A stretch of 52,226 nt of DNA from Candidatus Marinimicrobia bacterium CG08_land_8_20_14_0_20_45_22 (GCA_002774355.1 PEYN01000025.1:1-52226), one strand, 5' to 3'; shown: positions 1 through 9,210, counted from the first letter of the stretch. The notes: generated by a model from the sequence alone, not told the origin. Numbers and translations: made by a program.

Positions 1-2123
1 CCGGCGTTTTTCTGAATTTCCAGCGTGCGCGCTTGTCTTTCACCATCAAGATTCAACATGCGGATGTCATTCTCGATGCCTTCTAAGCCTTTACCCGTGC
101 CGAGTTGGATGGTTTTCTTATCATCAAATGGATTTTCCCATTTCGCTATCAACCATGTCGTATCATCAATTTTCTCATCGGAAAAATCAATCCTGATCCA
201 GATATCCTGCGCAATATCACGATACTTTAACGAATTGAACAGCAATTCCTGAAAATATCCCTGAAGTAAGGCTTCGGCATAGCCATCCCGTCGCAAACGG
301 ATGGATTTCCAGAGCGGACTGAGCGTATATTCTATCTGACCAAGGTTGGCGCTGGCCCATTCGATGGCACTGCGATTGGGATTGAAGAAGACATTCTCTT
401 CAAAATCCGCTTTCAGTTGGTCTAAAGTCGTTCCCCACCGGGCGCAGATTTGCACGCGAATCAGTTCCAGTTTCCGGTCATCGGCGTTCAGGAAGCGGGC
501 GATGATGCGCTGAACGGAACCGTTCAGGATTTCCTCAATGCCAATGGCCTTTTCCTGAGCATCTTCCGGCAGACGATCACCGCGGATCAAACGCTGAAAT
601 TCCGCTGGATTGCCGGTATTACGTGCCTGCAGAAGCAAACCCTGATTGCGAATAATTGTCTCGGCAAGGTAAGCGTCGGTCAAAATGCGAGCGTCGCGAC
701 GGAATTCGATGTGACTCTTTAGGCGATTAGCTACCTCATAAATCGCATTCGGATAAAGCGTATTCGCTAATGTATGCGAATACTGCTGGATCATACGCTC
801 TTTTTCGCGACGATGATTTGCTTCTTGTTCAAGCTTATCTTTATTCTCTATCGCACTGATATTTTCCTGAAGAAGCTTATTCATATTCCGGCTAAGACCA
901 TAAAGGCAATTGATCGCGTAATTATTCTGATAAGATTTGATGACTTCTAAAGCAGATTGTTCTAGTTCTGAAATGAACTCTCCTTTATTATTTTTAAAAT
1001 CACTTATCAGATTTACTAGATAACCAGATAATAATTCGAAAAGGAAATTGATAATGATTGTTTTCAGACGTAAGTCATATAAAGGATTCTCTCTGACTTT
1101 TTCAAAATTCCGAATAGCCTCCTGTATATCGGGTACCAACTTTGGTTTCTTCGATTTAATTTTCTGGTTGTTTTCCGTTACTGCATCCAATTCTGACATT
1201 GATATAGAGTGGTCAATAGGACTAATTCGTAATTTTTCATTAAGCTCTTGGTTAAATATGGCATTTGTAAGTTCGGGAAATTCTTTAAGCACTGAATAGA
1301 ACCGACCATTTTGAATTACAAATCTGGTTAATCTTTTTTTATCTATTATGTCTTTATCTACTTCTGAAGATAGACTCTTAAGAAAATTTAAACAGCTCCT
1401 CAAAGTTGGAGATTTTTCCAAATTATCCTTGAGTGTGAAAACGATATCCAAAACCGGGAGTAAATGACGAATACTGATTTGATCGATTATATCTGCCACG
1501 CTTGAACTGTAGAAATTCTGGATTTCTTTGAGATTTGAGTATGCCTTTACGTCGTCACCTGTTTTGAAATAAAGGCAAACCAATTCATGCCATGGATAAA
1601 AAATATCCGCCCACCTCCCCTCGCCCTTCCCATATATTAATTGTTGAGGAAATCTTTCTGGATGCCAAATTGAAGTTTCCTCCGAACAGGTTATCATAGA
1701 TTTGAGTTTTTCAAAACATAATATAGCCTTCCGGTAATTGCCGTTTTTCTTGAAGTAATCTCCTAACTCACTAAAGTCGTATTCATACCAACTTTTAGCA
1801 GGAGTCTTTTCTCCCTTGAATAATAGATATTTATCATTTCCAAGCAAGTCAGTTTTTATTAAATCCTCAAAGGATTCATCTAATTTTCCAATTTTTTGAT
1901 ATGCATTACTTCTTTCATGATAAATTTTCCATAGCTGAGGAGAATTGGGTATGTTTTGAATAACAGTAGAGTAATCATCTATCGCTTTTTGATATTCTTC
2001 TAAAACTCGGAATAACAGTCCCCGTTCCCAGTAAAGATCTGCTGAATCCTGATTTTGTTCAATCCGGTCGGTTAGCGTCTTGATTTTATCTATTATTTTA
2101 TTTTTGTCTTCTGTCTTTGTCAT
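1..2123 (-). CDS. TPR-containing histidine-kinase-type ATPase, partial (C-terminus beyond left edge)
   Basis: Reading the minus strand from the ATG at 2123-2121 gives one uninterrupted frame of about 707 codons that reaches base 1 without a stop, so the gene is cut by the window edge. The first 200 residues or so contain TPR-like helical pairs (ADLYWERGLLF...YQKAIDDYS). A long central helical part without a recognised domain follows, then a coiled segment with a histidine in the context QQYSHTLANTLYP, resembling a phospho-acceptor H-box. Close to the edge an N-box-like LLFNSLKYRD and a G2-like GTGKGLEGI point to a HATPase_c (GHKL) fold. No membrane segment is seen, so a cytoplasmic ATPase or kinase is likely. 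The ribosome site AGGAAAC lies in the 10-base gap after the upstream helicase, so the two genes are probably co-translated. The N-terminal part is clearly more AT-rich than the ATPase end. Function and substrate are unknown. Confidence 0.75.
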   Translation of the reverse strand, partial: MTKTEDKNKIIDKIKTLTDRIEQNQDSADLYWERGLLFRVLEEYQKAIDDYSTVIQNIPNSPQLWKIYHERSNAYQKIGKLDESFEDLIKTDLLGNDKYLLFKGEKTPAKSWYEYDFSELGDYFKKNGNYRKAILCFEKLKSMITCSEETSIWHPERFPQQLIYGKGEGRWADIFYPWHELVCLYFKTGDDVKAYSNLKEIQNFYSSSVADIIDQISIRHLLPVLDIVFTLKDNLEKSPTLRSCLNFLKSLSSEVDKDIIDKKRLTRFVIQNGRFYSVLKEFPELTNAIFNQELNEKLRISPIDHSISMSELDAVTENNQKIKSKKPKLVPDIQEAIRNFEKVRENPLYDLRLKTIIINFLFELLSGYLVNLISDFKNNKGEFISELEQSALEVIKSYQNNYAINCLYGLSRNMNKLLQENISAIENKDKLEQEANHRREKERMIQQYSHTLANTLYPNAIYEVANRLKSHIEFRRDARILTDAYLAETIIRNQGLLLQARNTGNPAEFQRLIRGDRLPEDAQEKAIGIEEILNGSVQRIIARFLNADDRKLELIRVQICARWGTTLDQLKADFEENVFFNPNRSAIEWASANLGQIEYTLSPLWKSIRLRRDGYAEALLQGYFQELLFNSLKYRDIAQDIWIRIDFSDEKIDDTTWLIAKWENPFDDKKTIQLGTGKGLEGIENDIRMLNLDGERQARTLEIQKNA

Positions 2124-2133
2124 TGTTTCCTCA

Positions 2134-3666
2134 TTACTGAAGTGACTCAGCTTTCCTGGTAAAATTGGGTTGACTTAAACTATATACTTTTTTCTGAGCT
2201 CTTGTCAACGCTGTATAAGCCCACCTGAAATAAAATGGTGTATTGCGATTAAAGTTGGAACGGAAATCGACGATGACCTGTTCCCATTCGCCGCCTTGTG
2301 CTTTATGACACGTGATGGCATAGCCGTATTTGATGCGCAGACAGTTAAAATAGGAGTCGTGTTCAATCGCTTCTTTGAACTCCGGCGTATTTGGTTTCAA
2401 GTCGCGGTTGCGCTGTTTAAAGTCCACATACAAAGCTTGCAATTCCTCCGTTGTCAATTTCGGTTCGGCAGAGTTTAAAAGATTCATCAAAATTTTACAA
2501 TGAATATCTTTTGTAGTTCCGTTTTCAGATTCAAACCGAAGCGATACATTCCTGAAATAGAGAAGGATTTCAATTGGTTCACTGTTTTTCAAGATAGATA
2601 CTTTCCGTGATTCATTCTGTGGCGAGACATTGATAACTATCCCGAATTCGCCGTTCATCAGTTCAATTTCATGACTGTAATTGTTCTGCACGACGATGAT
2701 TCTGTCGCCAGTACATATTTCTTTTTCGTACCCCCAAAAACGATTTCTAACTGCTTGGTTATAATTGTTTACTGAGTAGTTCGTCAAAGTGATGATGATC
2801 GCATTGAATTTTTTTAAACCGTTGGTCAGTTCAATATACTTTGGTGCAACTGATGCTGTGGAAATTGGTAGGATATCCCTTTCGTTGGGAACAACCGACA
2901 GATCATAGAAATGTTGTTGATTGATATTTTCACGAATATGGGTAGCCGTTGCGAGGATACCGCTATCCTGGCATTGCCTTACCACTTCGCGCATTTCAAA
3001 TTCCTCTACCTGAGAGTGACAGGGCAAAGCTTCCAGATAATTTTTATCCAGTGCAGGGGACGTTTCCATATTTACCGGTGGAAGTTGAGCCGGGTCTCCA
3101 ATGAAAATAATCTTTCGCTTATTTCGGTTTCCTACATACTCTAAAAAATCATTCAGAAGAAATCCGGACCCATAGCGAAGGTAGCCACCATTGGCATATA
3201 GATTGGAAATCATCGATGCCTCATCCACTAAATAAACTGTGTCACCGGAATCTTCGCTTCTTCTGAGCGAATAGAAATATTTAATGCACTCAATTCCCAG
3301 CACATCCTGAGATTTATATTCACGCAGGTCAGCACGGGAGTAAATACTTTTATGAATCGTGTGTGCTGGAAGTCCCGTTTTTTCGGCAATGATTTTTGCG
3401 GCTCGCCCGGTTGGCACCATACATATAAAAGAAGTGCGGTTTTCATTCAGGTACTTGGATAATCCTTTTAACAATGTCGTTTTACCGGTACCGGCATAAC
3501 CTTTCAGGATAAAAATGTTGTTATCACTTTTTAAAAAAGATAGGAGATGACGAAATGCTTCTATCTGCGTGTTATTCAACCGAAAATCAAAGAAACGGGT
3601 GTTTTCCTGGCGAGACTGAACTTGGTTGAATTTGGTCGAATCGTTTTTCATACGCTCAATGAACAT
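2134..3666 (-). CDS. RecD-like superfamily 1 DNA helicase
   Basis: A 510-residue ATP-dependent helicase of the RecD/AAA_30 plus UvrD_C_2 type. Visible motifs are Walker A GYAGTGKTT (about residues 57-65), Walker B VDEAS (147-151), motif III GDPAQLPPV (about 190), the C-terminal CHKAQGGEW near 450 and YTALTRAQ near 490, which fits SF1B helicases that move 5'-3' on single strands. It lacks RecBCD partners and the long N-terminal OB/HhH region of RecD2. It is the first gene of a leftward two-gene operon with the TPR/HATPase gene 10 bases downstream. The pairing with a signalling-type ATPase suggests a special rather than housekeeping job, possibly defence or stress related, but this is inference. 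It starts about 260 bases from the divergent RHH gene. Confidence 0.88.
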   Translation of the reverse strand: MFIERMKNDSTKFNQVQSRQENTRFFDFRLNNTQIEAFRHLLSFLKSDNNIFILKGYAGTGKTTLLKGLSKYLNENRTSFICMVPTGRAAKIIAEKTGLPAHTIHKSIYSRADLREYKSQDVLGIECIKYFYSLRRSEDSGDTVYLVDEASMISNLYANGGYLRYGSGFLLNDFLEYVGNRNKRKIIFIGDPAQLPPVNMETSPALDKNYLEALPCHSQVEEFEMREVVRQCQDSGILATATHIRENINQQHFYDLSVVPNERDILPISTASVAPKYIELTNGLKKFNAIIITLTNYSVNNYNQAVRNRFWGYEKEICTGDRIIVVQNNYSHEIELMNGEFGIVINVSPQNESRKVSILKNSEPIEILLYFRNVSLRFESENGTTKDIHCKILMNLLNSAEPKLTTEELQALYVDFKQRNRDLKPNTPEFKEAIEHDSYFNCLRIKYGYAITCHKAQGGEWEQVIVDFRSNFNRNTPFYFRWAYTALTRAQKKVYSLSQPNFTRKAESLQ

Positions 3667-3806
3667 GCAGAGGAAGTGCCAAGAGTAAAAGAAAGGTAAA
3701 ATTTGAGTCGATTGTCGTCATGAATCAAACATAGATGAATGATAGTTAGAAATTCACATAGCATAAAGATCTTTACATCAGGAAATCAAAAACCTTACTC
3801 TTTCCT

Positions 3807-3847
3807 AACCTTGCAAATCGAAAGATAGCCTTTCAATTTGCAAGGTT
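3807..3847. repeat. 18-bp inverted repeat (hairpin) upstream of the RHH gene
   Basis: Bases 3807-3824 and 3830-3847 are complementary at 17 of 18 positions around a 5-base centre. Each arm begins with AACCTTGCAAAT. It lies between the divergent helicase and RHH genes, 83 bases before the RHH ATG. The right arm is followed by AATTTT, so it could be a terminator or attenuator; it could also be an operator for the adjacent DNA-binding protein, or a remnant of a small mobile element. Confidence 0.8.
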
Positions 3848-3929
3848 AATTTTCCAGAGGAACAGTCGTTCTATGCTTGGTGGGAAATCGGAAAGACCGT
3901 ATTTTCTAATCGTTTATACTGGAGAAAAG

Positions 3930-4142
3930 ATGAAAACCATAACTTTTAAAATTAGTGACGATTTATTCAGTGATATCAAATCATTAGCCCGGGAACTGGG
4001 CGAAAATCGCAGTTCTGTGATCCGTAGAGCCGTAAGATTTTATATTGATAGATATGATGAAGCCATCACAAAAATCAGGCTGGAAGACCCGGAAAGGATC
4101 ATGATCCCGCATGAAACGGTTTTGAAAGAATTTGGTCTCTGA
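3930..4142 (+). CDS. Ribbon-helix-helix DNA-binding protein (CopG/antitoxin-like)
   Basis: A 70-residue protein. I start it at the ATG at 3930 rather than at 3873, because GGAG lies 5 bases upstream and because the N-terminus then begins directly with the expected beta strand (MKTITFKISDDLF). A helix-turn-helix-like pair (LARELGENRSSVIRRAVRFYI) follows, as in CopG/NikR/antitoxin RHH proteins. These bind DNA as dimers, usually at palindromes, and often repress their own operon. No toxin gene is adjacent: the next gene converges on it. It may be an orphan antitoxin or a stand-alone regulator acting on the large inverted repeat just upstream. Confidence 0.75.
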   Translation: MKTITFKISDDLFSDIKSLARELGENRSSVIRRAVRFYIDRYDEAITKIRLEDPERIMIPHETVLKEFGL

Positions 4143-4171
4143 TTTTTAGCCGGTTTGTCACCGACAAGATT

Positions 4172-5632
4172 TTAATTTGTCTTGATTCCCAATTTTCGCA
4201 GTCGGGCGCGGAAGGTCGCGGGCGGAATGCCAATCAATTGCGCGGCGGCGGTGGCATTGCCATTAGTCTGTTTGAGCGCCGCGCGGTAATAGTCCGGAAT
4301 TAATCCATTATCGAAATCGATTCCCTCGGCAGGAATGATAATTCCCACCGGTGAATCGGTCAGTTCAACGATGTGCAAATGCTCGGCGGTTATTTCTTCG
4401 CCAGGATAGACGAACGCGGCGGAGATGGAACTTTTCAACTGTCGGACATTACCAGGCCATTGATATGCCTGAATCTTGGCAATTGCCGACTGCATCAGGT
4501 TTTTGCGCTTGTCCTGTATGTGATTGAGTGAATCCACTATGTGTTGAGCGATCAATATTTTATCTTCACCGCGTTCGCGCAATGGCGGAAGATAAATTTC
4601 CGTCTGAACCAACCGAAAGAACAGGTCTTTACGGAATTGATGGTCTTTGACCAATTGACGGAGGTCGCGATTGGTAGCAGAAATGATACGAACGTCCACC
4701 TTTTCTTCCTTACCGCCGACGACCTGAATCGTTCCTTGATCCAAAAAGCGGAGCAATTTGACCTGCATATCGGGCGGCAGATCGCCAATTTCATCGAGAA
4801 AAATGGAACCACCATCAGCGAGTTTGAATTTGCCTTCCTTATCCGAAATTGCACCGGTAAAACTGCCCTTCTTGTGTCCGAAAAATTCACTCTCGAACAA
4901 CTGCGGACTAATCGCGCCACAGTTAATTCTGATAAATGGTTGTTTATTGCGCGGACTATTAAAATGAATAGCGCCTGCGACAAGTTCTTTGCCGACGCCG
5001 GTTTCACCGCTGATAAAAATCGGTAAGTCGCTCTCAGCAAACAGGCGAATTTGTTCCTTGACTTTTCGGATTGCCACCGATTCGCCAATGATTGCATTCA
5101 AACTGGTTGAAACCTGTCGGCGGAGCAGTTTATTTTCGCGGGTGAGTTGTGTTAACGCGGCTTTTGCTTCGGTGACATTTTGGATTTTCGGAAAGTCATC
5201 CAAATTGAAATTGATCTCTGAGAGTCCTGTTTCACGATGGATTTGAATTAATTTTGCATTGATGACGCCACCCTGTTGCAGGAAAATCCAGCAGGCGTGC
5301 ATGGTTGGTGTCCCGGAAGTTACCGAAATGGTAAATTCGGCGTCGGGATTCTCTTTGACAATCAATTTAACTGCCTGATACATTGCCGGATAAACAGTGT
5401 TATAGTCAGTTGGATTGACGGAGAGTGCTGGTTGATAACGAACTTGTATAGCAGGAAAACGCTGACGGCAATATTCCAGAATAGCAGAAGCCGGTTTTAA
5501 ATAGGATTCGTCGTTGTACAGCAGATAAAGGCAATTAAAAATCCGCTCATGCAAAGCGGCGATGATCGCTCCGGGCTTTTCGGGCAGTTGGCAGTCATTA
5601 TTTCCAACAAAGGATAACAAGACACGATTCAT
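4172..5632 (-). CDS. CARF-domain sigma54-dependent activator (RtcR-like)
   Basis: A 486-residue regulator. The N-terminal 150 residues look like a CARF-type Rossmann sensor: SFVGNND at the start and VTSGTPTMHACWIFL at about 104-118, matching the layout of the RtcR N-terminus. A short helical linker follows, then a complete AAA+ sigma54-activator domain: Walker A GETGVGKE (209-216), GSFTGA loop (256-261), Walker B FLDE (278-281) and arginine-rich sensor segments. The end (about 447-486) is a Fis-type helix-turn-helix (NGNATAAAQLIGIPPATFRARL). RtcR activates RNA-repair genes (rtcBA) when its CARF domain senses RNA-derived ligands, and CARF domains elsewhere sense cyclic oligonucleotides. No rtcA, rtcB, Cas gene or CRISPR array lies in this window, so its targets are unknown. 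It converges with the RHH gene. Confidence 0.88.
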   Translation of the reverse strand: MNRVLLSFVGNNDCQLPEKPGAIIAALHERIFNCLYLLYNDESYLKPASAILEYCRQRFPAIQVRYQPALSVNPTDYNTVYPAMYQAVKLIVKENPDAEFTISVTSGTPTMHACWIFLQQGGVINAKLIQIHRETGLSEINFNLDDFPKIQNVTEAKAALTQLTRENKLLRRQVSTSLNAIIGESVAIRKVKEQIRLFAESDLPIFISGETGVGKELVAGAIHFNSPRNKQPFIRINCGAISPQLFESEFFGHKKGSFTGAISDKEGKFKLADGGSIFLDEIGDLPPDMQVKLLRFLDQGTIQVVGGKEEKVDVRIISATNRDLRQLVKDHQFRKDLFFRLVQTEIYLPPLRERGEDKILIAQHIVDSLNHIQDKRKNLMQSAIAKIQAYQWPGNVRQLKSSISAAFVYPGEEITAEHLHIVELTDSPVGIIIPAEGIDFDNGLIPDYYRAALKQTNGNATAAAQLIGIPPATFRARLRKLGIKTN

Positions 5633-5783
5633 GCCAAAACTTACGGTAAACCGGCGTTTAGAAAAAAGATTTATTCGGCATTTTTATTAGGTGTCCGATC
5701 TGTCTCCCCTTCGATTTTCACCCGCTCTTGCCGCTCTGCAAAATTTACATTAAGTTTCTTCTGATTATTTTTCAGGAGAAGGA

Positions 5784-6737
5784 ATGGCTATTTTAGTTAC
5801 CGGCGCCGCCGGATTCATCGGTTTTCATCTAGCAAAACGACTAATTGACGACGGACAAGAAGTCATCGGTTATGATAACGTCAATGATTACTACGATCCG
5901 GCTCTCAAGTATGCGCGACTCGAAATCCTGAAAAAATCCGATCGGTTTCAGTTCTTCCAAAACGATCTCTGCGATTTACCAGCATTAGAATCGGTTTTTC
6001 AACGGCACTCGATTCAAAAAGTCATTCATTTAGCGGCGCAGGCGGGCGTCCGCTATTCGCTTATCAATCCGTTTGCCTATCAGAAATCCAATCTGGAAGG
6101 TTTTCTGAATATCATCGAACTGTCCAAGCGGGCAAGCGTGAAAAATTTCATCTATGCCTCAAGTTCCAGCGTCTATGGCAACAACACGAAACTGCCGTTC
6201 GCCGTCGAAGATAACGTCGATCATCCGATTTCGCTTTACGCCGCTACGAAAAAATCCGACGAGCTCATCGCTCACACTTACGCGCATCTGTACCAACTGC
6301 CGTGCACAGGCTTCCGTTTTTTCACCGTTTACGGGCCTTATGGTCGGCCGGACATGGCGCTTTTCATTTTCACGAAAAATATCCTCGAAGGAAAACCCAT
6401 CGACGTCTATAATTTCGGCAAGATGAAACGCGATTTTACTTATGTTGATGACATCGTTTCAGGGTTGATCTCCGCGCTGACCAAGCCTTTTTCTTATGAA
6501 ATTTTCAATCTCGGCAATCACAAGAGCGAAAATCTGATGGACTTCATTCGACTGATCGAAGATTATCTCGGCAAGAAAGCAACGATTAATTTTCTGCCGA
6601 TTCAGCCGGGCGACGTTCCGGAAACCTTTGCAGATATTTCCGCCACGACCGAAAAACTTGGATTTTTTCCGACAACGTCGATCGATGTCGGCGTTCGGAA
6701 GTTTTTAGATTGGTATATGGAGTTTTATAGAAAATAA
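5784..6737 (+). CDS. NAD-dependent nucleotide-sugar epimerase (UDP-glucuronate 4-epimerase type)
   Basis: A 317-residue extended short-chain dehydrogenase. The NAD-binding glycine motif TGAAGFIG is at residues 6-13. The catalytic serine region ASSSSVYG and the YAATKK (YxxxK) pair sit near residues 125-155. The segment IGYDNVNDYYDPALKYARL after the second strand is typical of UDP-glucuronate/UDP-galacturonate 4-epimerases (capsule or LPS sugar supply). AGGAGAAGG lies just before the ATG. It is followed after 9 bases by the heptose kinase gene, which fits a surface-polysaccharide role. Exact substrate cannot be told from sequence alone. Confidence 0.87.
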   Translation: MAILVTGAAGFIGFHLAKRLIDDGQEVIGYDNVNDYYDPALKYARLEILKKSDRFQFFQNDLCDLPALESVFQRHSIQKVIHLAAQAGVRYSLINPFAYQKSNLEGFLNIIELSKRASVKNFIYASSSSVYGNNTKLPFAVEDNVDHPISLYAATKKSDELIAHTYAHLYQLPCTGFRFFTVYGPYGRPDMALFIFTKNILEGKPIDVYNFGKMKRDFTYVDDIVSGLISALTKPFSYEIFNLGNHKSENLMDFIRLIEDYLGKKATINFLPIQPGDVPETFADISATTEKLGFFPTTSIDVGVRKFLDWYMEFYRK

Positions 6738-6746
6738 CCTGAAAAT

Positions 6747-7712
6747 ATGACTATGAAAGAACTCTTTCAAAATTTTAAAAAACTCAACATACTTGTTGTT
6801 GGCGACCTGATCCTCGATAACTACATTTGGGGAAGCGTCAAACGGATTTCGCCCGAAGCGCCAGTCCCGATCGTCACCGTCAATCGTCGGGAAAACCGAA
6901 TCGGCGGCGCGGGGAATGTCGCGGCGAATCTCGCTTCGCTGAAAGTCAACGTGACTATAGCCGGTGTCTGCGGCGAAGACAAAAACGCCGAAATCCTTTC
7001 GGATTTATTCGATCAGGAAAAAATTCGCCCGTTCCTGATCCAGACGCCAAGCCGGAAAACGACGACAAAATCCCGCGTCATCGCACAGCGTCAACAACTG
7101 CTCCGCATCGACGAAGAAGACACGGAACCGGTCAAGAAAGATGTTGCCCGGAAACTGATTTCACAGATTTCTTCGGTCAAGGAAAATTTTGACGGCGTCA
7201 TCCTCTCGGATTACGCTAAAGGATTATTGTCGGAAGATTTCATTCAGGAAATGCTGAATCTGTTCAAAAACAAGCCGGTTATCATCGATCCGAAGGGCTT
7301 TAATTATCGGAAATATCACGGCGCGACGACAATCAAACCAAATTTTCGAGAATTCGCCGCCGCCATTCGCCATCCCGAATTGACCCAAGACGAGATGGAC
7401 GACTATGCGCGAAAACTCGTGAAAGACCTAAACTTGAAAGGAATCGTCGTCACGCTCGGCGAAGACGGTGTTTACATTTTGAACGACAAATCCGAAAGCC
7501 TCCGGATTCCGACGAAAGCCAAAGAAGTCTATGATGTCAGCGGCGCGGGCGACACATTCATCGCCTCATTTACCGCCGGACTGATTTTATCCGGCGATTG
7601 GTTCACCGCCGCCAAAGCGGGAAATCTCGCTTCCGGAGTTGTCGTTGGAAAAATCGGCACGGCAACAACCACCATCGAAGAGATGTTCAATCATATCGAT
7701 TTATACGGTTAG
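6747..7712 (+). CDS. hldA: D-glycero-beta-D-manno-heptose-7-phosphate kinase (RfaE domain I)
   Basis: A 321-residue PfkB-family sugar kinase corresponding to the first domain of HldE. Family marks are VVGDLILDNYIWG near the start, RISPEAPVPIV, the glycine-rich GGAGNVAANLA (about 53-63) and the C-terminal signature DVSGAGDTF (about 264-272) with the catalytic Asp. It phosphorylates heptose-7-phosphate at C1 in ADP-heptose synthesis for LPS inner core. The adenylyltransferase half (HldC) is not fused and is not in the window. The ATG at 6747 and a second at 6753 are both possible; neither has a strong ribosome site. It converges with glgA. Confidence 0.88.
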   Translation: MTMKELFQNFKKLNILVVGDLILDNYIWGSVKRISPEAPVPIVTVNRRENRIGGAGNVAANLASLKVNVTIAGVCGEDKNAEILSDLFDQEKIRPFLIQTPSRKTTTKSRVIAQRQQLLRIDEEDTEPVKKDVARKLISQISSVKENFDGVILSDYAKGLLSEDFIQEMLNLFKNKPVIIDPKGFNYRKYHGATTIKPNFREFAAAIRHPELTQDEMDDYARKLVKDLNLKGIVVTLGEDGVYILNDKSESLRIPTKAKEVYDVSGAGDTFIASFTAGLILSGDWFTAAKAGNLASGVVVGKIGTATTTIEEMFNHIDLYG

Positions 7713-7734
7713 GATTCTGCGTTTATTATCGTCG

Positions 7735-9195
7735 TCAGGCTTTTAGAATATCTTCGTAAACTTTCAGATATTCATCCGAAGATTTATCCCACGAGAAATC
7801 CTCGGTCATTCCGTTCGTCATGAGCGTTTTCCAGTCGGATTTATTCCGAAAAACGCCCAGCGCATTTCCAAGCGACGCCAATAGCGAATCGACAGAATAA
7901 TCATCGAATAAGAAACCGTTTCCAGTCTGACCATTCCACGGTTTAATCGTATCAGCAAGCCCGCCGGTTTTATGAACGACGGGAACCGCGCCGTACTTTA
8001 GCGCCAACATCTGTGTGATTCCGCAGGGTTCATAACGGGACGGCATCAGAAAAACGTCAGATCCCGCAAGGATTTTGTGACACATCGTATTGTTGTATCC
8101 GAAATTGACGGAAACTCTGCCGGGAAATCGCGCGGCAATGTCTTTGAAAGCAGTATGATATTTTTCCTCGCCGCTTCCCAAAAGGATCAGACCGACATCC
8201 ATCGCCATCATTCGATTGATGCCTTCGAGAATCAGGTCAATCCCTTTCTGCTCGACAAGCCGTGAGACAATGCCGATCAATGGTTTTTCGATCATGAAAT
8301 TCTTTAAGTCCGTTTCAAGAATTAACGTTTGTTTATTCTTCCGTCGTCCGGCAAGATTTTTAGGGCTGTAATTGATGACGATTTCCGGGTCGAAAGCCGG
8401 ATTCCATGTCGAATAATCCACGCCGTTCAGAATTCCGACAACCGGTTTCTTTCGACTTACCAACACGCCTTTCAAACCAGCGCTAATCGTGAAGTTTGTC
8501 ATCAGTTCCTGCGCATGCGTTTGGCTAACCGTCGTGACGACATCGGCAAAGATGATTCCGGCTTTTAAAGGATTGATCTGATCGTACCATTCCATCGGTT
8601 CGGCCGGCGCAAAGAGGTAACTTGGAAGACCAAAAACATATTTTTTATCGAAGGAAGTAACGCTTTGATAAGCGATATTGTGAATCGTCAAAACCGTTTT
8701 AATGGATTGATAAATCGGTTCTTCCGCATAGAGCGTTTTTAAATAGACCGGAATCAGTGCGGCGTGATTGTCATGGCAGTGAATGATGTCAGGAATCCAA
8801 TTAAGTTCCGTAATCAGTTTCAGCGCGCATTTCTGTAGAAGTACAAATCGTTCCGGATTATTAATGTAAGGATTTCCGCGTTGATTGGTATAAATACCTT
8901 TACAGGAGTAAAATTCCTCATTTTCGACAAAATATAATTCGAGATTATTTTGCTCAGGAGGATTCCATTTCAGCAGAGAACATTTCGTCGGGATACCTCC
9001 GATTTCGATTTCGAATGTCACCGAGGTTTCCTGAAAAGTAAATTTTGTCCGGTCAATAGCGCCATAAGCAGGCGAGACGACTTTAACCGAGACGCCTTTT
9101 TCAACCAAAGCCAACGGCAACGCGCCGATGACATCGCCGAGTCCGCCAACTTTCGAGAACGGACTGACTTCCGCCGCAACAAACAGAACGTTCAT
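7735..9195 (-). CDS. glgA: Glycogen synthase (ADP-glucose type)
   Basis: A 486-residue GT5 glycosyltransferase of normal family length. The N-terminus carries the ADP-glucose/acceptor motif KVGGLGD (residues 15-21). The C-terminal half has the GT-B signature MPSRYEPCGITQMLALKYG, where the Glu residues contact the nucleotide sugar. It elongates alpha-1,4-glucan chains in the cytoplasm. It lies 15 bases downstream of the GH57 branching-enzyme gene on the same strand, giving a compact glycogen operon. glgC is not in this window. Confidence 0.93.
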   Translation of the reverse strand: MNVLFVAAEVSPFSKVGGLGDVIGALPLALVEKGVSVKVVSPAYGAIDRTKFTFQETSVTFEIEIGGIPTKCSLLKWNPPEQNNLELYFVENEEFYSCKGIYTNQRGNPYINNPERFVLLQKCALKLITELNWIPDIIHCHDNHAALIPVYLKTLYAEEPIYQSIKTVLTIHNIAYQSVTSFDKKYVFGLPSYLFAPAEPMEWYDQINPLKAGIIFADVVTTVSQTHAQELMTNFTISAGLKGVLVSRKKPVVGILNGVDYSTWNPAFDPEIVINYSPKNLAGRRKNKQTLILETDLKNFMIEKPLIGIVSRLVEQKGIDLILEGINRMMAMDVGLILLGSGEEKYHTAFKDIAARFPGRVSVNFGYNNTMCHKILAGSDVFLMPSRYEPCGITQMLALKYGAVPVVHKTGGLADTIKPWNGQTGNGFLFDDYSVDSLLASLGNALGVFRNKSDWKTLMTNGMTEDFSWDKSSDEYLKVYEDILKA

Positions 9196-9210
9196 CGCTA
9201 TCTACTTTCT

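Noticed and set aside
3930-4142. Toxin-antitoxin module built on the RHH gene
   Set aside because: No toxin-sized gene lies on the same strand next to it; both neighbours are large genes on the opposite strand.
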